Both the position numbers and the translations under genes were made by a program. A model generated the notes under the pieces. The model saw only the letters and a list, made by a program, of their open reading frames with translations, was not told where the DNA came from and searched no databases. From CAYZPB01 sp964551195 (GTDB lineage: Bacteria; Bacillota; Bacilli; Tepidibacillales; Tepidibacillaceae), in assembly GCA_964551195.1 (NCBI GenBank), contig CAZKBI010000022.1, forward strand, positions 1 to 12,135: a DNA stretch of 12,135 nt, written 5' to 3'. This document shows, piece after piece, positions 1 through 7,855 of this stretch. Every line of letters starts with the position of its first letter. Position 1 is the stretch's first letter.

Positions 1-2025
1 GCAAAGAACAAAGTACTAACGGTGGATCCTACTAATTATCAAGGAAACGGATATTTGGGTATTGATTCCGGTTCAACCACCATTAAAATGATACTTATTG
101 ACGAGGGTGAGAATATTCTATATTCGCAATATTTACCCAATAGGGGAAATCCTATCGAATTGGTAAAGGGTTTTATCTCGGATATCTATACTAAATACCC
201 GAATATTACTATTAAATCTAGTGCAGTGACTGGATATGGTGAAGAGATAGTTAAGAGTGCTTTTCAGGTAGATTATGGGATTGTAGAAACTACTGCTCAT
301 TTTACTGGTGCTAAAAAGTTTAAACCAGATGTCGATTTCATTATCGATATTGGCGGGCAAGATATGAAGTGCTTTAAAATCAAAAATGGTATCGTTGACA
401 ATATTTTCTTAAATGAAGCCTGCTCTTCAGGTTGCGGGTCATTTTTACAGACCTTCGCTGGGGCACTTAATTATGATATTAAAGATTTTGCGGGGTTAGG
501 AGTTAAAGCTCAAAATCCGGTTGATCTGGGTTCTAGATGTACAGTTTTTATGAACTCTTCGGTTAAGCAGGCACAGAAGGATGGAGCGACAATAGAAGAT
601 ATTTCTGCTGGACTATCAGTTTCGGTGGTCAAAAACGCAATTTACAAGGTGATTCGAGCAGCATCCGCTAGGGATATGGGAGAAAACATCGTAGTACAGG
701 GGGGCACATTCTTAAATGACGCAGTCCTCAGAGCTTTTGAGATGGAAACTGAAAGAGAAGTAATCCGCCCAAATATAGCGGGATTAATGGGGGCTTATGG
801 GGCTGCTCTATATGCGAAGACCTGGCAGAAGGATAGTTCTTCAATTCTAACTCAGGAAGAGCTTGAGACCTTCACCCATAAGGCAGTGCCGACAAGCTGT
901 GGTCTCTGTAATAATAATTGTGGGCTTACTATTAATACATTTCAAGGAAACAGAAGACACATTAGTGGAAACCGTTGTAGCAGGCCCTTAGCTAAAAAGG
1001 ACGAGCTTCCGGAATATAACCTTTATGATTATAAATTAGAACTATTAAATAGTTATCAGCCGGTTGAGGGAAGACGTGGAAAGATTGGTATTCCGATGGC
1101 TCTAAATATGTTTGAGTTATTACCTTTCTGGCATAGCTTCCTTACAGAGTTAGAATTTGAGGTTGTTCTTTCGCCTGAATCTAATCGAGAGCTATATTTG
1201 AAGGGACAGCATACTATGCCGTCGGATACAATCTGTTATCCGGCCAAACTTGCTCATGGTCATGTAGAATCACTGATCGATGCTGGAATAGATACAATTT
1301 TCTATCCTTGTATGTCTTATAACTTAGACGAGGGATTAGGAGATAATCATTTTAACTGTCCGGTAGTAGCCTACTATCCAGAAGTAATTCAGGCAAATGT
1401 ACCTAAGATTAAAAATGTTAAATTTATCTATGATTATGTTGGTCTTCATCGACCTAAGGATTTTATTAAAAAGATGCATGTGATTTTAAATAATCATGGT
1501 ATTGATGTTACACAAAAAGAGGTTAAACAGGCGACAGATCGTGCTTTTAAAGAACACAACGCCTATTTAGGAAAAATTAGTGAAAAAGGTAAAGAGTATA
1601 TCAAGTTTGCAGAGGAGCACGATTTACCGGTTATTATATTAGCAAGCCGTCCTTACCATGTAGATCCAGATGTTAACAAGGGAATAGATCGAGTGTTATG
1701 TCAGTTAGGTGCGGTTGTTATATCAGATGATGCTGTTAGCGCTGACGTAGGCAAAGTCCAAACCAATGTACTCAATCAGTGGACCTATCATTCTAGATTA
1801 TATTCAGCAGCAAGTTATATAGCTGATAAACCAAATATGAACTTAGTACAGTTGGTCTCTTTTGGTTGTGGTTTAGATGCTGTAACAACTGACGAGGTAA
1901 AAGAAATCTTAGAAAGAGAAGACAAAATATATACGCAGATTAAGATAGATGAAATAACTAATCTTGGTGCAGTGAAAATAAGGCTTCGTAGTTTAATGGA
2001 AGCACTAAACCAAGGAAAGGGGTAG
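1..2025 (+). CDS. Acyl-CoA dehydratase activase-type protein (BadF/BadG/HgdC ASKHA domain plus DUF2229), 5' end missing
   Basis: Known family role: ATP-dependent activators that feed electrons to 2-hydroxyacyl-CoA dehydratases or benzoyl-CoA reductase-type enzymes through a [4Fe-4S] cluster; the substrate of this large-activase subfamily is mostly unknown. Residues are counted from the GTG at 22. The ASKHA fold covers about 11-265: phosphate loop YLGIDSGSTT, second motif DFIIDIGGQD near 106 and VVQGGTFLND near 224. C134 (NEACSSGCGS) and C173 (GSRCTVF) match the two cluster cysteines of HgdC and keep the same 39-residue spacing. C293, C296, C300 and C319 form a second cysteine cluster. The DUF2229-type region follows, about 355-640, with C405, C430 and C616. 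The frame stays open to base 1 and no ribosome binding site precedes the GTG at 22. The gene therefore very likely starts upstream, where long relatives carry a first ASKHA domain. It lies 4 bases before its partner. Family sure; substrate unknown. Confidence 0.9.
   Translation, partial: AKNKVLTVDPTNYQGNGYLGIDSGSTTIKMILIDEGENILYSQYLPNRGNPIELVKGFISDIYTKYPNITIKSSAVTGYGEEIVKSAFQVDYGIVETTAHFTGAKKFKPDVDFIIDIGGQDMKCFKIKNGIVDNIFLNEACSSGCGSFLQTFAGALNYDIKDFAGLGVKAQNPVDLGSRCTVFMNSSVKQAQKDGATIEDISAGLSVSVVKNAIYKVIRAASARDMGENIVVQGGTFLNDAVLRAFEMETEREVIRPNIAGLMGAYGAALYAKTWQKDSSSILTQEELETFTHKAVPTSCGLCNNNCGLTINTFQGNRRHISGNRCSRPLAKKDELPEYNLYDYKLELLNSYQPVEGRRGKIGIPMALNMFELLPFWHSFLTELEFEVVLSPESNRELYLKGQHTMPSDTICYPAKLAHGHVESLIDAGIDTIFYPCMSYNLDEGLGDNHFNCPVVAYYPEVIQANVPKIKNVKFIYDYVGLHRPKDFIKKMHVILNNHGIDVTQKEVKQATDRAFKEHNAYLGKISEKGKEYIKFAEEHDLPVIILASRPYHVDPDVNKGIDRVLCQLGAVVISDDAVSADVGKVQTNVLNQWTYHSRLYSAASYIADKPNMNLVQLVSFGCGLDAVTTDEVKEILEREDKIYTQIKIDEITNLGAVKIRLRSLMEALNQGKG
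2016..2022 (+). promoter_or_regulatory. Ribosome binding site setting a GTG start
   Basis: AAAGGGG lies at the very end of the upstream coding sequence and is 7 bases from the GTG at 2030. It supports that GTG as the start and shows that the downstream gene has its own translation initiation, so it is not read by fusion or frameshift. Confidence 0.8.
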
Positions 2026-2029
2026 AAAA

Positions 2030-3349
2030 GTGCATAAAGATAAGACAATTCTAGTTCCACAAATGCTACCGATTCATTTTGCCATTATTATGAACGTATT
2101 TAGAGACTACGGCTACAATGTAGAGATTCTAAATAATGAAGGCCCGTCAGTTGTACATGAGGGTTTGATGGCTGTGCATAATGATACCTGTTATCCGGCG
2201 CTTCTGACTACAGGTCAGATGATGGATGCTTTAAAAAGCGGTAAATATGATGTAGATAAGGTAGCACTTCTGATGACGCAAACTGGTGGTGGCTGTCGTG
2301 CCTCCAACTATGTCTATTTGATAAGAAAGGCACTCAAGAACATGGGGATGGAGCAGGTTCCAGTATTAGCGTTGAATCTTGGAACCCTTGGGCGAGGTGG
2401 CGGTTTTAATTTAACGCTGGCGATGACAAGAAAAGCGATAATTGCAGCAACCTATGGCGATCTGTTAATGCATTTGAGTAATCAGGTAAAACCTTATGAA
2501 GTAAATAAGGGTGAGCATCAAGAAGTTATAGATTATTGGATTCAGTACTTAGAAGATCATAAAGATAAGGTTTATAATACAGCTAATATCCAAGACACAC
2601 TAAATAGCATAGTAAAATCTTTTGCGAATATTGAGATAGTAAAGACAGATAAGACAAAAGTAGGGATAGTTGGAGAAATTTATATCAAATTTTCAGCATT
2701 AGGCAATAACCACCTAGAGGATTTTCTGGCTGAGGAAGACTGTGAGGTTATGCTCCCTACGTTGATGAGTTTCTTAATGTATTGCTTATATAATGGGGTG
2801 GAGGATGTGAACCTTTATGGGGGCTCTAAGCTTAGACAAAGTGGTTCAGGTCTTCTATTAAAGTATTTAATTAGTTATGAAACTAAGCTAATCGATGCAA
2901 TCGAAAAGCATAGCACATTCTTGCCGCCGACCCGCTTTAAAGAAGTAAATTCATCAGCTGATGGGGTTATCGGTCATGGCTGTAAAATGGGTGAGGGCTG
3001 GCTCTTAACAGCTGACATGGTTGATTTAATTAAGAGTGGCTACACAAACATTGTCTGCGCTCAACCCTTTGGTTGCTTACCGAATCATATTGCGGGAAAA
3101 GGCATGATTAGAAAAATTAAAGAACTTTATCCTGCTGCTAATATAGTTCCAATCGATTATGATCCTGGTGCGACTAGAGTGAACCAGGAAAATAGGATTA
3201 AACTAATGTTAGCTGTTGCAAGAGAGAACAAGGAATCAATCGTAGAACCAGTTGCAATAGAAACAATTGATAAGAAATCCAATGTGAAACAGCTCAAACC
3301 AGCCGCTAAGCCAACTACTGCTCTACCTAGTGCATCTAGCAAATACTAA
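2030..3349 (+). CDS. COG3581-type 2-hydroxyacyl-CoA dehydratase-like protein, partner of the upstream activase
   Basis: 439 aa from a GTG start with a good ribosome binding site. The protein resembles the C-terminal part of the roughly 1400-residue CoA-activase/dehydratase proteins of Clostridia, distantly related to the HgdB/BcrC cysteine-rich subunits. Visible conserved sites are C54 (NDTCYPA), C89 (GGGCRASNY), C318 (GHGCKMGEGW), C343 and C349 (CAQPFGCLPNH), plausible Fe-S ligands. The last 30 or so residues, rich in lysine, alanine, proline and serine, look like a disordered tail. The gene follows the activase by 4 bases in another frame, so the two are co-transcribed and probably act together in the cytoplasm in an oxygen-sensitive reaction. 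The reaction itself cannot be told from the sequence. Being separate from the activase is a known variation and does not by itself indicate damage. Confidence 0.85.
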   Translation: MHKDKTILVPQMLPIHFAIIMNVFRDYGYNVEILNNEGPSVVHEGLMAVHNDTCYPALLTTGQMMDALKSGKYDVDKVALLMTQTGGGCRASNYVYLIRKALKNMGMEQVPVLALNLGTLGRGGGFNLTLAMTRKAIIAATYGDLLMHLSNQVKPYEVNKGEHQEVIDYWIQYLEDHKDKVYNTANIQDTLNSIVKSFANIEIVKTDKTKVGIVGEIYIKFSALGNNHLEDFLAEEDCEVMLPTLMSFLMYCLYNGVEDVNLYGGSKLRQSGSGLLLKYLISYETKLIDAIEKHSTFLPPTRFKEVNSSADGVIGHGCKMGEGWLLTADMVDLIKSGYTNIVCAQPFGCLPNHIAGKGMIRKIKELYPAANIVPIDYDPGATRVNQENRIKLMLAVARENKESIVEPVAIETIDKKSNVKQLKPAAKPTTALPSASSKY

Positions 3350-3366
3350 AGATTGGAACAGTGAGA

Positions 3367-3400
3367 GCATGGTCGACGGAAAGTCGATTATGCTTTTTTT
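3367..3400 (+). terminator. Strong rho-independent terminator after the activase operon
   Basis: GCATGGTCGAC (3367-3377) pairs with GTCGATTATGC (3383-3393) as an 11-bp stem with two G-U pairs around a GGAAA loop. It is followed at once by seven T, then ATTTTTTAT. It lies 17 bases after the stop codon and separates the activase unit from the SSB-like unit. Confidence 0.93.
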
Positions 3401-3494
3401 ATTTTTTATAATTAAATATATAAAAGGTTTTTCTACTCAGCTAGCGAATATAGATATTAAGTGAAGGGTTTTACTTTTGCTAAGAAATATATTT

Positions 3495-3499
3495 AGGAG
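3495..3499 (+). promoter_or_regulatory. Ribosome binding site fixing the SSB-like start
   Basis: AGGAG lies 7 bases before the ATG at 3507. An in-frame TTG at 3477 would add ten residues (MLRNIFRSGF), but it has no such site and would place AGGAG inside the coding sequence. The ATG is preferred. Confidence 0.85.
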
Positions 3500-3506
3500 T
3501 GGTTTT

Positions 3507-3839
3507 ATGCTAACGGTTGCTTTATTAGGAAGGATTGTTTTTGATTTAGAGTTAAGAGAGGTCGGCGAGAATAAGGACAAAAAGGTGATAAATAATCGCC
3601 TAGCAGTCTCAATTGGTAAGGAGAGGACTACCTTTATTGATTTTGAGGTCTGGAATAATACCGCTGAGCTAATAGATAAGTATTACTCTAAAGGAAACGA
3701 AGTTCTATTCGAAGGCCAATTAATTAACAAAACAAAGAAGCGTGATGAATTGGAGTATGAGACGGTTGCTTTACAAGTCGACCGTGTAATCTTTACCTAT
3801 GGTAATAGACGTAAAGAAGAGAAAGAAGTGAAGGATTAG
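3507..3839 (+). CDS. Single-stranded DNA-binding protein-like OB-fold protein (short paralogue)
   Basis: 110 aa from the ATG at 3507. The pattern is that of bacterial SSB: an opening strand TVALLGRIVFDLELRE, then NRLAVSIG, TTFIDFEVWNNTAELIDKY, SKGNEVLFEGQLINK and a final strand ALQVDRVIF, which together make one OB fold. The usual bacterial SSB is 150-180 aa, with a disordered linker and an acidic tip ending in DDDIPF that recruits repair and replication proteins. This protein stops just after the OB fold with a charged end (KEEKEVKD) and has no such tip. It is therefore probably not the housekeeping SSB, which also usually sits between rpsF and rpsR. It is 6 bases upstream of a giant exported protein and likely co-transcribed with it. 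No convincing promoter was found between the terminator and this gene; a TATAAT at 3407-3412 has no good -35. Single-stranded DNA binding is expected from the family but not shown here. Confidence 0.82.
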   Translation: MLTVALLGRIVFDLELREVGENKDKKVINNRLAVSIGKERTTFIDFEVWNNTAELIDKYYSKGNEVLFEGQLINKTKKRDELEYETVALQVDRVIFTYGNRRKEEKEVKD

Positions 3840-3845
3840 GATCAA

Positions 3846-6800
3846 ATGATTAAGCGTTTTTTACTGCTTCTCACTCTTTTTCTTCTTGTCTGCATAATAG
3901 ATGTATCGGCTAACACATACCAAGGCGGTAATCAGCTGGTGAGTGAAGATTATTGGGAGCAATACAAGGAAACGGAACTATTGATGTCTGATCTCCCCTA
4001 TTCAATTTTCGATAATTACGGGTATCAGCACTATTTTAATCGGGAATTATGGGAGCAACGCTCGTTGATAGTTTACGGCGATTATCGCTCAATTTACCCA
4101 AATGACTTTAAAGAAGCGACGCAGAATGTGACGGGAATTGCTTATTATAATGGTGGTGAATATCGTTATCACGGCTACAGTCAGGATGGGAGTAAGTTAA
4201 ATAATGTAGAGTTCCCTGACGATGCTGTAGGTAATAATAACTTATTAACTCGTAACTGGATTTATCAGCCTTGGCAAAAAAACAGTATCGGTCAGCCAGT
4301 CTTTGCAAAATTTATTGGCGCAAATCCAAGCATCTATAATATAACTGCACTTAATAATAACACTGTGGAAGGCAACTTGTTAGCTAAATGGATAAATCAG
4401 AGTGTTGATTTTATCCGCAAAGGAACGCGGACAGGCAGTGACTATGCAAGTAATCTTGACCCAGTGCATTATATTAATATCGACTCCGTGCCCTCTGCCT
4501 ATAGTACTGGGCAGGGCACAATGTTTCACTTGGCAAATAATAATAAGGTCTACTATCAGAGTTTTCCAATCGATCGTTACCAGAAGGAGCAAACTGATAT
4601 AAGAGCTGAGATTGCTGAAATAGCAGTTGTTGCTATTTCAGAGGCTGGTGACATTACCTTAGAGATAATGGTCAAGGGGCATATAAATGATGAGAAATAC
4701 ATTAATAACAGCATCTTAGAATCAATTTATTATACACGTAAGGATATTCGCGAGTGGAATTTCACTTTAAAAAACAATTTAACAAGTAAAGACTTATTTG
4801 CAAAAGGACTTGCTCGAGATAATAACAGAACAGGTTATTATCTATTTGAGCTGCAATTAACGAGAGATAATTATGAGAGTTTGCTAGATAAGAATAATAG
4901 CTTTAATCTAAATTTCCTATTGGAAGCGGAAGCAATTTTTGCAACTGGCGATAAAGGCAGAGCCCAAACCAATGCTAGCAAAAGAATCACAGGAGCGATT
5001 GACACTAAGGTTGTGGTTGAGACAGAGAAAGGGATCAGCTTCTACATTCGAGCGCCGACACAGATGCTAGATGTTGACCAGTTCGAGTTGGTACTCTGGG
5101 AGAGCGATGTTTCTGCGGCGGTTGATCGCTATGTTGAAATTGACGGAAGACGCTTAGATTCAAATGATGAACGGCTCTTTCTTGCGGGAGAATACCAATT
5201 CCCACAAATAAGAGAGGATCGCATCTATAATTATTCGGTCAACTATCTAGATGCTGCCGGTCAACAATTTTTCTATAACTCAGCGGTTGTTGTTTATGAT
5301 TCGGTTCCACGCGCTCAAATTAGGGTGGCGGGAGATTTTAAAGAGAATCGCAAAATTAGTGTTACAGCTGATGAAACGATTAGCTCCAGTTATTTGCGGT
5401 CACGTACGACAATTGCAATTAGCAAATTTCAAATAAGAAGTGCTAATGGGGAGCCACTTTACTATGGCACTAACAATAATAGACTGAAAGAATTTCTTGC
5501 CAAAAACTCTGGTGAGGTGATCATCGAAATAATAGTAGAAAGTCAACACGGCGCGCGCGAATATCAATTAGAGCTATTTATCGCTCCCGATTATCCACCA
5601 GATATTATTGCTTTTGTTTGGAATAATCTCTTGGTAAGAGATGAGGGGCTGGATTTAATATGCGATGCAAGCTCACTTGATGGAGATCACATAGCCGAAT
5701 TAAATTATAAAATTTATTATGAGGCGGCAGTCGGTGAGTCTGAGCTTGTGGCTAGCGGCCTTTATGATGCGAGTTTTACCTATTCGCCTAGCAAACTTGG
5801 CAGCTACAAAATCGTTTTCACAGCGAGAGAAAATTTCGGAGAGACGACTATAGCTGAGCACATCTACGCAAGTGATTACCGCCAAACTGTGGTTGAGCGG
5901 GAGTTTTTTGTTGATAATCTAGTGCCGGTTACAAAACTTTATACTGATATCGAAAGGGTCTTACCGAGCGCTGAGCTGACTATATTACTTGACGAGCAGT
6001 TGGATGATGAAACAAGGGATTTCTTAAAGGATTCGCGTATCGACATTATAAATAGTTTTCGACTGAGTGGAATTAATGCGATTATCCGGTTCTGGGACTT
6101 GAAGACCTACCTGTCTGAGCAGACAGCCTATAAGACTCTTGCGACGGGTAGGATTCATCCACCCGCAAATTATCAGTATTCCGAGAATGACTATAATGGA
6201 TTATTAGATCTAACTACTGTAAATAATTATTACTATACTGTTGATCAAGGATCATATTATCCATTTAGCGATAGTTTCACAGTTACAAGCGCGGGACATG
6301 GTTATAGTTATTCCGTCTATTATAAGGGGGTCTGGCAGTCTGGGCATAACACAGATACACCGTCTCTACAATACTATGATGAGGGTGGCTATTCGGGCTA
6401 TTTGTATAAGGATTCTGCCTGGCAGAGCGGTAAGGATACTGTTGTAGATGGAGACTATATGTATGTTACCATCCACTATACAGCATTTTATACTGGTCTT
6501 GTAACTCGTAGCTGGCAGGAATGGGTACCTAATTATGTAACGATTGATGATTATTATGGAAACTATAGTGGATTGGTGACTAAAGAGATAATACAAGATT
6601 TTAACCTTGATTTAATTGATGAGAGCAGTAAATATATAGTATATTTTACGGCTGATCAGGTAAGTAATTTCGCTGATTATGAAGGAATATATAAGCAGGT
6701 GCCGGCAATATCAACGATTCTTGTTGGTGCCACTGGAAGTGATAGTCAGCTAGCAACAGATTATTTTGTAGAAAATAATAATGATAATGCTGCAATAATT

Positions 6801-7835
6801 GATCAATTGATTAGCATTGTTAGTGGTGAGCAGGAACTAGAGCCACGAACAACGGTTCTACTTGATGAGAAGTTTGATCTCAAATATTCTGATATCGATT
6901 ATGAGGGAGACCCAATTGTCGAAATGGGAATACAGTATGTTCATGATGCGAATTTCCTAGATAATTCTCTGGGATTAGAGTTAGGTGCTCGGGCAACATA
7001 TTCTGAGGGGGGCTATGTTGATGAACTGAAAAATTCATTCACCAAGCCCGGCCACTTTACAATTCATCGTCGAGTTAAAGATGAGCCGATCGGACAGGAA
7101 GAGTATGGAGCATATTCAAATATTGCAAAGTTAGAAATAATAGCTCATCGCAAACCGATTGCTAAGCTGCAGGCTATTACAGAATATGATTATGACCACG
7201 CCATCTATAATATATCGTGGATTGATTTTTCCTATGACCCGGACTTTCAATATAGCAAGGATAATAAAGGAATCGTTAATAGTAATTTTAAATATAAAAG
7301 CGCAGATACGGATTGGGTGTACGGAAAGCCAACCGAGCTTGTGCCGGGTGAGTACCAATTTGAATACGTTGTGATGGATTGCTACGGTATCTGGTCTGAG
7401 CCATTTAAACAGACTTTACGACTTTCTATTTCACCACCACAACCAACGATTGATATCGTAGGTTATGTTAATCATACAGAAAGATGGAATGAAAACAGAA
7501 TAAAATATAATCGCTCTAAAACAGGTACAGATAATCAACCAAACTCTTATGATGTCTTTTTTCCGGGCGAAGAATTTATGTTGAAGTCTAATACAATAGG
7601 GAATCCAGACAATGTGTTTGTGGAAATTATAGGGACTCGCTATTCAACATATTTAATGCATGAAGGTAATGGGGTTTGGACAGGTTCTTTATGGCATCAA
7701 GATATGTTTAAATGGGGAGCAAGGAATCTAATTTTTAGGTTTATTGCTATTAAGGAGACCCAACCTGTAAAGTATTATGATGTTCCCATAAAAATAATGG
7801 GTGACCAATATTGGATGCAACACAGATTATTTTAA
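3846..7835 (+). CDS. Large exported multi-domain beta-rich protein of unknown function
   Basis: 1329 aa. The N-terminus is a clear signal peptide: MIKR, a leucine-rich core, and probable cleavage after VSA (residue 22). C16 lacks a lipobox, and no C-terminal membrane segment, LPXTG or SLH motif is seen, so the protein is probably released or held by other contacts. Residues about 70-240 form an aromatic-rich domain with YGDYRSIYP, GEYRYHGYSQDG and VPSAYSTGQGTMFH. From memory this recalls the N-terminus of large DUF5704-type secreted proteins of Bacillota, which I could not check. Residues about 240-700 look like successive beta-sandwich segments, ending with VDNLVPVTKL. An alpha/beta segment (about 706-760) and another (about 925-992) flank repeats with WQSG and YSG cores (about 800-910). 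PKD-like segments follow (about 999-1105 and 1105-1195), then a C-terminal beta module. Only three cysteines are present. The start is ATG at 3846 with AGGATTAGGA upstream, 6 bases after the SSB-like gene. No catalytic motif is recognised; adhesion or cell-surface assembly is possible but unproven. Confidence 0.85.
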   Translation: MIKRFLLLLTLFLLVCIIDVSANTYQGGNQLVSEDYWEQYKETELLMSDLPYSIFDNYGYQHYFNRELWEQRSLIVYGDYRSIYPNDFKEATQNVTGIAYYNGGEYRYHGYSQDGSKLNNVEFPDDAVGNNNLLTRNWIYQPWQKNSIGQPVFAKFIGANPSIYNITALNNNTVEGNLLAKWINQSVDFIRKGTRTGSDYASNLDPVHYINIDSVPSAYSTGQGTMFHLANNNKVYYQSFPIDRYQKEQTDIRAEIAEIAVVAISEAGDITLEIMVKGHINDEKYINNSILESIYYTRKDIREWNFTLKNNLTSKDLFAKGLARDNNRTGYYLFELQLTRDNYESLLDKNNSFNLNFLLEAEAIFATGDKGRAQTNASKRITGAIDTKVVVETEKGISFYIRAPTQMLDVDQFELVLWESDVSAAVDRYVEIDGRRLDSNDERLFLAGEYQFPQIREDRIYNYSVNYLDAAGQQFFYNSAVVVYDSVPRAQIRVAGDFKENRKISVTADETISSSYLRSRTTIAISKFQIRSANGEPLYYGTNNNRLKEFLAKNSGEVIIEIIVESQHGAREYQLELFIAPDYPPDIIAFVWNNLLVRDEGLDLICDASSLDGDHIAELNYKIYYEAAVGESELVASGLYDASFTYSPSKLGSYKIVFTARENFGETTIAEHIYASDYRQTVVEREFFVDNLVPVTKLYTDIERVLPSAELTILLDEQLDDETRDFLKDSRIDIINSFRLSGINAIIRFWDLKTYLSEQTAYKTLATGRIHPPANYQYSENDYNGLLDLTTVNNYYYTVDQGSYYPFSDSFTVTSAGHGYSYSVYYKGVWQSGHNTDTPSLQYYDEGGYSGYLYKDSAWQSGKDTVVDGDYMYVTIHYTAFYTGLVTRSWQEWVPNYVTIDDYYGNYSGLVTKEIIQDFNLDLIDESSKYIVYFTADQVSNFADYEGIYKQVPAISTILVGATGSDSQLATDYFVENNNDNAAIIDQLISIVSGEQELEPRTTVLLDEKFDLKYSDIDYEGDPIVEMGIQYVHDANFLDNSLGLELGARATYSEGGYVDELKNSFTKPGHFTIHRRVKDEPIGQEEYGAYSNIAKLEIIAHRKPIAKLQAITEYDYDHAIYNISWIDFSYDPDFQYSKDNKGIVNSNFKYKSADTDWVYGKPTELVPGEYQFEYVVMDCYGIWSEPFKQTLRLSISPPQPTIDIVGYVNHTERWNENRIKYNRSKTGTDNQPNSYDVFFPGEEFMLKSNTIGNPDNVFVEIIGTRYSTYLMHEGNGVWTGSLWHQDMFKWGARNLIFRFIAIKETQPVKYYDVPIKIMGDQYWMQHRLF
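6262..6585 (+). repeat. Degenerate aromatic/glycine-rich repeats inside the exported protein
   Basis: Residues about 806-913 of the exported protein hold related short modules. YYKGVWQSGHNTDT and YKDSAWQSGKDT share a YK-x(3)-WQSG-x(2)-T core, and GYSGYLYKD, FYTGLVTRS and NYSGLVTKE share a [ST]G-[YL]-[LV]-[YT]-[KR] core. Similarity is at the protein level; the DNA copies have diverged, so this is old duplication rather than a recent tandem repeat. Short beta-hairpins are the likely structure. Confidence 0.6.
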
Positions 7836-7850
7836 GGTAGTCTGTGTTGT
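7817..7850 (+). terminator. Hairpin between convergent genes, possible bidirectional terminator
   Basis: GCAACACAGATT (7817-7828) pairs with AGTCTGTGTTGT (7839-7850): 12 bp with two G-U pairs and a 10-base loop. It spans the stop codon of the exported-protein gene and ends six bases before the last base of selU. Neither side has a long T run (+ side TTCACTTTATAAGTTT), so termination may be weak or may rely on the position between convergent genes. Confidence 0.45.
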
Positions 7851-7855
7851 TCACT

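Noticed and set aside
22..24. GTG at 22 as the true start of the first gene
   Set aside because: The frame is open through base 1 (AKNKVLT precedes it), no ribosome binding site is present, and the sequence resembles the interior of longer activases. The gene is treated as 5'-truncated.
2023..2032. Programmed frameshift or stop-codon readthrough joining the activase and the COG3581-type gene
   Set aside because: The second gene has its own AAAGGGG site and start, and no slippery run with a downstream hairpin was seen. Normal coupled initiation explains it.
3407..3412. TATAAT as the -10 of an SSB-unit promoter
   Set aside because: The matching -35 position falls inside the terminator stem and reads TCGATT, a poor match; too weak to list.
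3477..3506. TTG start for the SSB-like gene, adding ten residues
   Set aside because: AGGAG at 3495-3499 is well placed for ATG at 3507, and the SSB fold starts there (MLTVALLGR).
3893..3895. Lipoprotein signal at C16 of the exported protein
   Set aside because: The residues before the cysteine are LLV, with no small residue at -1, and a good VSA signal peptidase I site follows at residue 22.
4108..7358. Several short reading frames of 60-76 codons on both strands within the exported-protein gene
   Set aside because: They overlap a long intact gene, lack ribosome binding sites and show no recognisable protein pattern; they are shadows.
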